DNA from: Pelodera strongyloides
Taxonomy: Eukaryota > Nematoda > Chromadorea > Rhabditida > Rhabditidae
Assembly: GCA_036852015.1 (NCBI GenBank)
Contig: JAANDG010000297.1
Span: 109,294-173,293 of the forward strand
Direction of reading: 5' to 3'
DNA length: 64,000 nucleotides
The notes below the pieces were generated by a model. That model was given only the letters and a program-made list of their open reading frames with translations. It was not told the DNA's origin and did no database searches. The number at the start of each line of letters is the position of its first letter. Position 1 is the stretch's first letter. The translations under genes were made by a program, and so were the position numbers. Below, one piece after another: positions 57,236 to 64,000 of the stretch.

Positions 57236-60200
57236 TCCTCAATCTTATCACGATGTTTTGAGAACCAAAACGCCCGTATTACACCTCCTGAATCTTACAA
57301 CGGGTGTTTATTTCAATTGTGCATCTTACCACATTGTTTATTTCAATTCGCGAATGCTTCATCTTACCAAAACGCCCGTAGTGGTGTTTATTTCAATTCG
57401 TCGCGCATCTTACCACTGAACCTTACCGTTATTTTGAGAACCAAAACGCCCGTATTACTCCTCCTGAATCTCGCGAATCAACTTATCTTACCACAGGGTT
57501 TCACCTCCTGAACACCTCCTGAACCTTACCGCAGTATTTTGAAAACGCCCGTATTACACAACGGTGTTTATTTCAATTCGTGCATCTTACCACAGTGTTT
57601 ATTTCAACTCGTGCATCTTACCACTGTGTTTATTTCAATTCGCGAATCTTACCACAGGGTTTACTTCACCTCCTGAACCTTACCGCAGTATTTTGAGAAC
57701 CAAAACGCCCGTATTACACCTCCTGAATCTTACCACGGTGATTATTTCAACTCGTGCATCTTACCACTGTGTTTATTTCAATTCGCGAATCTTACCACAG
57801 GGTTTACTTCACCTCCTGAACCTTACCGCAGTATTTTGAGAACCAAAACGCCCGTATTACACCTATTGAATCTTACCACGGTGAGTATTTCAATTCGTGC
57901 ATCGTACCACTGTGTTTATTTCAATTCGTGCATCTTACCACAGGGTTTACTTCACCTCCTGAACCTTACCGCAGTATTTTGAGAACAAAAACGCCCGTAT
58001 TACACCTATTGAATCTTACCACGGTGAGTATTTCAATTCGTGCATCTTACCACAGTGTTTATTTCAATTCGCGAATCTTACCACAGGGTTTACTTCACCT
58101 CCTGAACCTTACCGCAGTATTTTGAGAACCAAAACGCCCGTATTACACCTATTGAATCTTACCACGGTGAGTATTTCAATTCGTGCATCTTACCACATTG
58201 TTTATTTCAACTCGTGCATCGTACCACTGTGTTTATTTCAATTCGTGCATCTTACCACAGGGTTTACTTCCCCTCCTGAACCTTACCGCAGGATTTTGAG
58301 AACCAAAACGCCCGTATTAACCTATTGATCTACCCGTGTATTCAATCGTGCATATTACCACAGTGTTTATTTCATTCGCGGATCTTACCACAGGGTGACT
58401 TCACTCCTGAACCTTACCGCAGTATTTTGAGAACCAAAACGCCCGTATTACACCTCCTGAATCTTACCACGGTGTTTATTTCAATTCGTGCATCTTACCA
58501 CAGTGTTTATTTCAACTCGTGCATCTTACCACTGTGTTTATTTCAATTCGCGAATCTTACCACAGGGTTTACTTCACCTCCTGAACCTTACCGCAGTATT
58601 TTGAGAACCAAAACGCCCGTATTACACCTCCTGAATCTTACCACGGTGTTTATTTCAATTCGTGCATCTTACCACAGTGTTTATTTCAACTCGTGCATCT
58701 TACCACTGTGTTTATTTCAATTCGCGAATCTTACCACAGGGTTTACTTCACCTCCTGAACCTTACCGCAGTATTTTGAGAACCAAAACGCCCGTATTACA
58801 CCTCCTGAATCTAACCACGGTGTTTATTTCAATTCGTGCATCTTACCACTGTGTTTATTTCAATTCGTGCATCTTACCACAGTGTTTATTTCAACTCGCG
58901 CATCGTACCACTGTGTTTATTTCAATTCGTGAATCTTACACAGGTTTACTTCACCTCCTGAACCTTACCGCAGTATTTTGAGAACCAAAACGCCCGTATT
59001 ACACCCCTGAATCTTAGCACGGTGAGTATTTCAATTCGTGCATCTTACCACAGTGTTTATTTCAATTCGCGAATCTTACCACAGGGTTTACTTCACCTCC
59101 TGAACCTTACCGCAGTATTTTGAGAACCAAAACGCCCGTATTACACCTCCTGAATCTTACCACGGTGTTTATTTCAATTCGTGCCTCGTACCGGTTTATT
59201 TCAATTCGCGAATCTTACCACACGGTTACTTCACCCCTGAACCTTACCGCAGTATTTTGAGAACCAAAACGCCCGTATTACACCTCCTGAATCTTACCAC
59301 GGTGTTTATTTCAATTCGTGCATCTTACCACAGTGTTTATTTCAACTCGCGCATCGTACCACTGTGTTTATTTCAATTCGTGAATCTTACCACAGGGTTT
59401 ACTTCACCTCCTGAACCTTACCGCAGTATTTTGAGAACCAAAACGCCCGTATTACACCCCCTGAATCTTAGCACGGTGAGTATTTCAATTCGTGCATCTT
59501 ACCACAGTGTTTTGAGAACCAAAACGCCTTTATTTCACCTCCTGAATCTTACCACGGTGTTTATTTCAATTCGTGCATCTTACCACAGTGTTAACTTCAC
59601 TTCCTGAACCTTACCACTATGTTTATTTCAATTCGCGAATCTTACCACAGGGTTTACTTCACCTCCTGAACCTTACCGCAGTATTTTGAGAACCAAAACG
59701 CTCTTATTTCACCTCCTGAACCTTACCACTGTGTTTATTTCACTTCGTGAATCTTACCCCAGTGTTTTGAGAACCAAACCGCCATTATTTCACCTCCTGA
59801 ATCTTACCACGGTGTTTATTTCAATTCGTGAATCTTACCACAGTGTTTATTTCAACTCGTGCATCTTACCACTGTGTTTATTTCAATTCGTGAATCTTAC
59901 CACAGGGTTTACTTCACCTCCTGAACCTTACCGCTGTATTTTGAGAACCAAAACGCTCTTATTTCACCTCCTGAACCTTACCACTGTGTTTATTTCACTT
60001 CGTGAAGCTTACCCCAGTGTTTTGAGAACTACAACGCCCTTATTTCACTTCCTGTACCTTCCCCCTGTGTTATTTCACTTCGTGAATCTTACCGCAGTGC
60101 TTTGAGAACCAGACCGCCAGTGTTTCACCTCCAGTATCTTAACACGGTGATTGAGAACCAAAACACACTTATTTCACTTCCTGAATCTTACTTAGTGAAT
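57236..60200. repeat. Second satellite: ~31-bp modules in 140-180-bp higher-order units
   Basis: The basic module is GTGTTTATTTCAATTCGTGC followed by ATCTTACCACA (about 31 bp). Roughly every 140-180 bp a TTTTGAGAACCAAAACGCCC module interrupts, the half-hairpin shared with the array at 19.6-23.9 kb. About 20 such interruptions are visible. Long open frames across it are by-products of repetition. It ends about 350 bp before A3. Confidence 0.93.
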
Positions 60201-60349
60201 GCACATGTTTTGAACCAAAACACCGCCTAACTATCAAACCGTAATTAACAATCAATTCACATTTACACATTCTACATCATGTCTCTGATCTGAAACGTAT
60301 CAATTCATTCTGACTCAAGAATTACACAGCAGCCCGAGTCCGTGCAGCT

Positions 60350-60376
60350 GATTAGCATGCGAAGCGTGATTAGCAT
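60350..60376 (+). promoter_or_regulatory. Paired GATTAGCAT motif upstream of A3
   Basis: Same motif pair and spacing as upstream of A2, about 180-200 bp before the ATG. The surrounding AGAATATGCAAA..TCTAGT.TTCG is also conserved. No TATA box is evident near this ATG; instead TTTTAG stands five bases before it. Confidence 0.4.
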
Positions 60377-60553
60377 AGCAAGAGAATATGCAAAAATATC
60401 TAGTGTTCGGATTTCAAAAAGAAGCCTTTATTCTATTCCTTGGTTTTCACGACGCGGAAGCACATTTTGTTTAGTAATATTTTCATCGGCACATTCGTGT
60501 TTTTTCTTTTTTACTGATTAGATTACTGATAATATGTGAATGTTTTAGTTTGG

Positions 60554-63500
60554 ATGAGGCTGCTGGACTTTGTGGCTCTCGCTCTTTTGTGCGGAGTGGT
60601 GATTGCCAAGTATGAGCAACAGATATACGGTAAGATTTTTCGTTTATGGGGTTTGCAAGTATGCCACAATTCCTTACAAGTATGTACACGAAGGAAGTAC
60701 CGTATTTTGGAACTAAGTATGAATATATAACATGAGTAATTATAAAATCGTTCCAAGACTTTTTCGGCATACTTGCAAACCCCATTACGTCATGCAAGTA
60801 GTTTAGCACCTCAATGTTGAGAGCTGGGGGAAAAGACCGACTGGGTCTTAAACGTGGTGGGTACAGAATGAACAGTTATTTTTCAGATCCTCGCTGTGCT
60901 CCCTCCACAATCCTCCCTTATGAGCTAAAGTATGTCGACATACAGAAAATGGCAATTGGCATGAATACGCTCAACGATACGAAGAAAATGTACTGTAAAC
61001 GAAACATGGCGTCCCTTCCACCGCTTCAGGAACACGATGACTGGGTGAGTACATACTTTAAACAGTTACGGAAAAATTAACCCAGAGGAATAGTTGTATG
61101 CAGTATGGAGTTTCCATGTATGGCCAACTTTTCTTCCAATTATAGAAAAACTACCTTATTTTGGAAGAGAATATTTACAAACAAGTTTTGCAGCACGGGA
61201 CCATTTTTGTTGAGAGTGCATTCCCGCCTGTTTTTGCTTATAACACGGCGCAGCTTTTCTATAATAAGGATAAATTTCAAAGGTGTATATTCAAAATTAC
61301 GGTAGTTTGCAACTGATAGTTGGAAGGAAAACGCGCGGTTCTTCTTGGCATACATGGAAAACCCATTAGTAAAACGCGTAGCTTTACCCGCACAGCCGAA
61401 TTTGGAGTAGCGTGTAGTGCGCGCAAACCGCTGTGGCTAGTACGTAAAAAAACAGGCTTTATCGGCGACAAATCAGAAAATTGGAAACATCACACTTGAT
61501 TTAAAGGCCTTGTAAATCTACGTTGCAGTAGATGGGAGCCGGGAAACAACCTAGGTTCATTTACTGTTGAAGGAACCAGTTGTTGTATTAAATGTACAAT
61601 GAATAACACCTAACTTGACTAAATTGACCATCAGGCCAAGCACGAAAAACCGTGTCATAAGAGTACTACAAAACAAGGGTAAAAAAAACTGTTGCAAAAC
61701 TTGAGCTCCATACACTTCGTCTCAAAATTCTAGAAAGCCAACCACCATTACAAATGTTCCGTGTTATAAAACAAATAGCTGGTTGGTCGGTAGTTCGACT
61801 CCGGGGGGCGCAAACTTTTTGCAACAAATTTCCCGCCCAACATTGCAAAAAATACATCCGTTTGGGTTCCAAAAGCGTGAACTAACATATAAAACCGTAG
61901 ATTACATAATCAACGCTAATATTCTATTAAATGTCACGATAATACACGTTGATGTTAACAAAGTATAGAGATAAATTAGAGAGATAAATTAGAGCATGTT
62001 CGGGGGTCGGGGAATAATAATTAGATAAATGCAGAGAGCGACAAGGACGATAGGAGGCGTACTATTATTAAACTATAACGAACAAATTAGAACAGGAGCT
62101 GACCATCTTTCGATACTGACTGGCTGTACATATAATAAGTAAAGAAGCTCGTATTTTGCTGCTTGGTTTTCCAGCACTTGTCCTTCTGTCAGAGAAGGAC
62201 AAGTGCTGGAAAACCAAGCAGCAAAATACGAGGAATTATACTTAATTGAAAGCACGTACACTATGAAAGGATCAACAACGTAATCTCTACAAGGTTCTGC
62301 TCTTCTTGCCTACTATGGATATTCACGAGCCATCGTTCCGTAGCTAGCACCACTGCTTCTTCCGTGTTTGTACAGTGAACCTGGAAGTTCAAGTTAAATA
62401 TAAGTTATCATGGCCCAAAATTGGAACAAAAAAAACACCCACCGGTTGAGCTACACGCAAATTTGTTCACTCAACCAATACTGATTGTCCATAGCGCAGG
62501 GTTACGCAAGAGGGGCGGGTTGCCTAATGCGGCGCGTCTACCCGACTTACTCATTAAGTACATAAAGAATAGAACAGAAACTAGAACTACTCTCATCACA
62601 GTAAATTTCACTATCGTAATGTACAATACATAAAAGGGTGCTACTACAACGAACAACGCGAAACTTTCACCCGTGCGCGGCCTACAAAAAAACGGGTGGG
62701 CCCAGGCATGGCGGCCCACCCACCCCTTTGAGTGAAGGCTCAGCTAAATTGGGCGACCTGAATCATTTTTGGACAATTTTGAAGCATCAAAAAAATTGAT
62801 AAAAAAACAGTAAATCGTCAATTTGATAAAACTGATAGCACATATCGATTGGACATGGCCTCTTACCCTCTGGGTGAAGTTTCTGTTTCATCCCGATCGG
62901 AGCACTTCTTCAAACATTTTTTGCTGCCCCCCCCCCCAAAGCTAGGAGCACCCATAATGGGGCTTTCATGTATGCGATTCGCACTTGCGAAAATGACAAA
63001 CCGCTGTCCATGTTCAAGTCTATGTATATGTCATGGTCACGCAGCTATTTTGGATCTAGTACGGATCTATTTCAATGTTCAAGTCATTTTACACGCATGT
63101 CAATTGCTACCGTAACCCACGCGATTCGTACTGTTTTGAAATAGAGGCATACTAGATTCATAATCGCTGCGGGACCTTGTTATTTACCATTTACGTTGAT
63201 TCGAACATGGACAGCGGTTTGTCATTTTCGCAAGTGCGAATCGCACACATGGAAACCCCATAAAAGGTAACAAAATAATGGAATACATCCTAAATAATCG
63301 GGATAAAGAAACACCTACCGGTCTGATCGATTGAAAAAAAACTCAGTCAAGCAGTGAAACATCCACTTTTGGATACACAGATAACATAGCACTTCTTGAG
63401 ACATTCCTGTAAAACTTGATTGAAAATGTAGCGCAGCCGAAATTAAACTGAATCGCAAAACATAAGTACGGGTACGCCAAGGATGAAACCTGAAACAGTC

Positions 63501-64000
63501 AGAAGGTACATTAAGAATGAAACAATGATCCTAAGATAATTATTGTGATCGGTCGCTCTTGGTAATAGGAGCTAGAGAGGCATAGGAAAAGTGGCGGTAG
63601 TAGACGGGACAGACCTACGTACGTCAGTAAAGATTCAAGGTGTTCTACAAAACACTGAACTACACTTAATCCTTGGCGAAAATTTGACCAAGCCATTGCG
63701 AAAGGTGGGGCAAGCTGGCAACAAAAAAAAGAATTATTGAAATACACTATCGAAAATTATACTTTTTGCAGGAGAGGTTGGCCAGCACCTTGAAATCAGC
63801 CACATGGATTGGACTCGGATGTAAAAATTTCCCGCAGGTGAGACACATGTCTAACATATGGACGTAAACTGTTTGGATAAAGCATGATAAAAACGCAAAA
63901 ATATGTTATTAACTAAATTAACTATTGCGCTAGGTAGACAATAACTCTAGTTTATTAGCAATACTAAAGAACAAAAATGCACCTGTTTCTCTAGCGTTGT
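60554..64000 (+). CDS. Form A gene, copy 3 (5' part; runs off window end)
   Basis: Exon 1 (60554-60629) encodes a signal peptide, MRLLDFVALALLCGVVIA. Exon 2 is 60887-61044 and exon 3 is 63772-63837; exon 4 and later exons lie beyond the window. Phases (1, 0, 0) match copy 2. Exon 2 keeps DPRC, TKK..CK and SLPPLQ.H.DW but is otherwise very different from copy 2. Exon 3 (STLKSATWIGLGCKNFPQ) and the sequence just after it are nearly the same as in copy 2. The gene begins only about 350 bp after the end of the second satellite array. Five prime of the ATG the sequence resembles that of copy 2, with two GATTAGCAT motifs. I cannot tell whether the rest of the gene is intact. Confidence 0.78.
61045..63771 (+). 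other. Intron 2 of A3
   Basis: Related to A2 intron 2 but with private parts: the perfect palindrome at 62148-62232, a C10-type run near 62928 and duplicated TTTGTCATTTTCGCAAGTGC sequences (about 62975 inverted and 63218; also near 50996). No gene recognised. Confidence 0.5.
62148..62232. repeat. Perfect palindrome, 40-bp arms, 5-bp loop
   Basis: Arms 62148-62187 and 62193-62232 are exact reverse complements (beginning CTCGTATTTTGCTGCTTGG) around GTCAG. The related part of A2 intron 2 (about 32190-32340) has no such structure. No TTAA or other transposon ends are seen. Confidence 0.9.

Noticed and set aside
57137..60105. Long open frames (up to 218 residues) across the second satellite
   Set aside because: They only repeat the translated satellite module, and breaks occur wherever units have indels. 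No start context or splice logic.

Overview
The window is nuclear DNA of an invertebrate animal. It has AT-rich intergenic sequence, small GT-AG introns, a BEL/Pao-type LTR retroelement (a group known from animals), tRNA-derived SINE-like pieces and very many short inverted-repeat transposons. Nothing in it is prokaryotic. I cannot place it more precisely than 'invertebrate metazoan'.

The host content is one tandemly amplified multigene family in two forms. Form A (three copies, all +: 3' half at 1-2794, complete at 30590-37363, 5' part from 60554 to the window end) has a signal peptide, a cysteine-rich ectodomain, one membrane span and a long lysine-rich tail ending in an Arg-Gly repeat. The complete copy is 10 exons and 481 residues. 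Form LB (minus 12929-18793, minus 44820-49469, plus 51443-56993) is 8 exons and 314-317 residues, with a signal peptide and a similar cysteine-rich domain, but it stops where A has its membrane exon. Both forms share the intron phase series 1,0,0,0,0,2,2 and several cysteine positions, so I read them as membrane-anchored and secreted versions of one unrecognised family. There is also a spare set of LB exons 5-8 (10276-12442) and an orphan LB exon 7 (50749-50859).

Layout: 1-12620 and 34033-46770 are two copies of one segment (3' part of A, its flank, and the 3' part of an LB locus). LB1 follows at 13-18.8 kb with a MITE-filled intron. From 19.6 to 28.9 kb lies a zone of hairpin-forming repeats, including about 98 copies of a 41-bp unit, broken by an LTR retroelement with apparently identical LTRs and by a TIR element. 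A2 follows at 30.6 kb, then the second segment copy, then LB2 and LB3 head to head (49.5/51.4 kb). A second satellite (57.2-60.2 kb) ends just before A3.

Comparing segment copies gives filled and empty sites for several insertions: a Mutator-like element with a 9-bp target duplication, a MITE at TTAA, a SINE-like insert and a 1.55-kb insert. It also exposes a perfect 120-bp duplication-inversion-duplication at 7112-7466. Gene functions are unknown; 'receptor plus soluble relative' is inference from architecture only.
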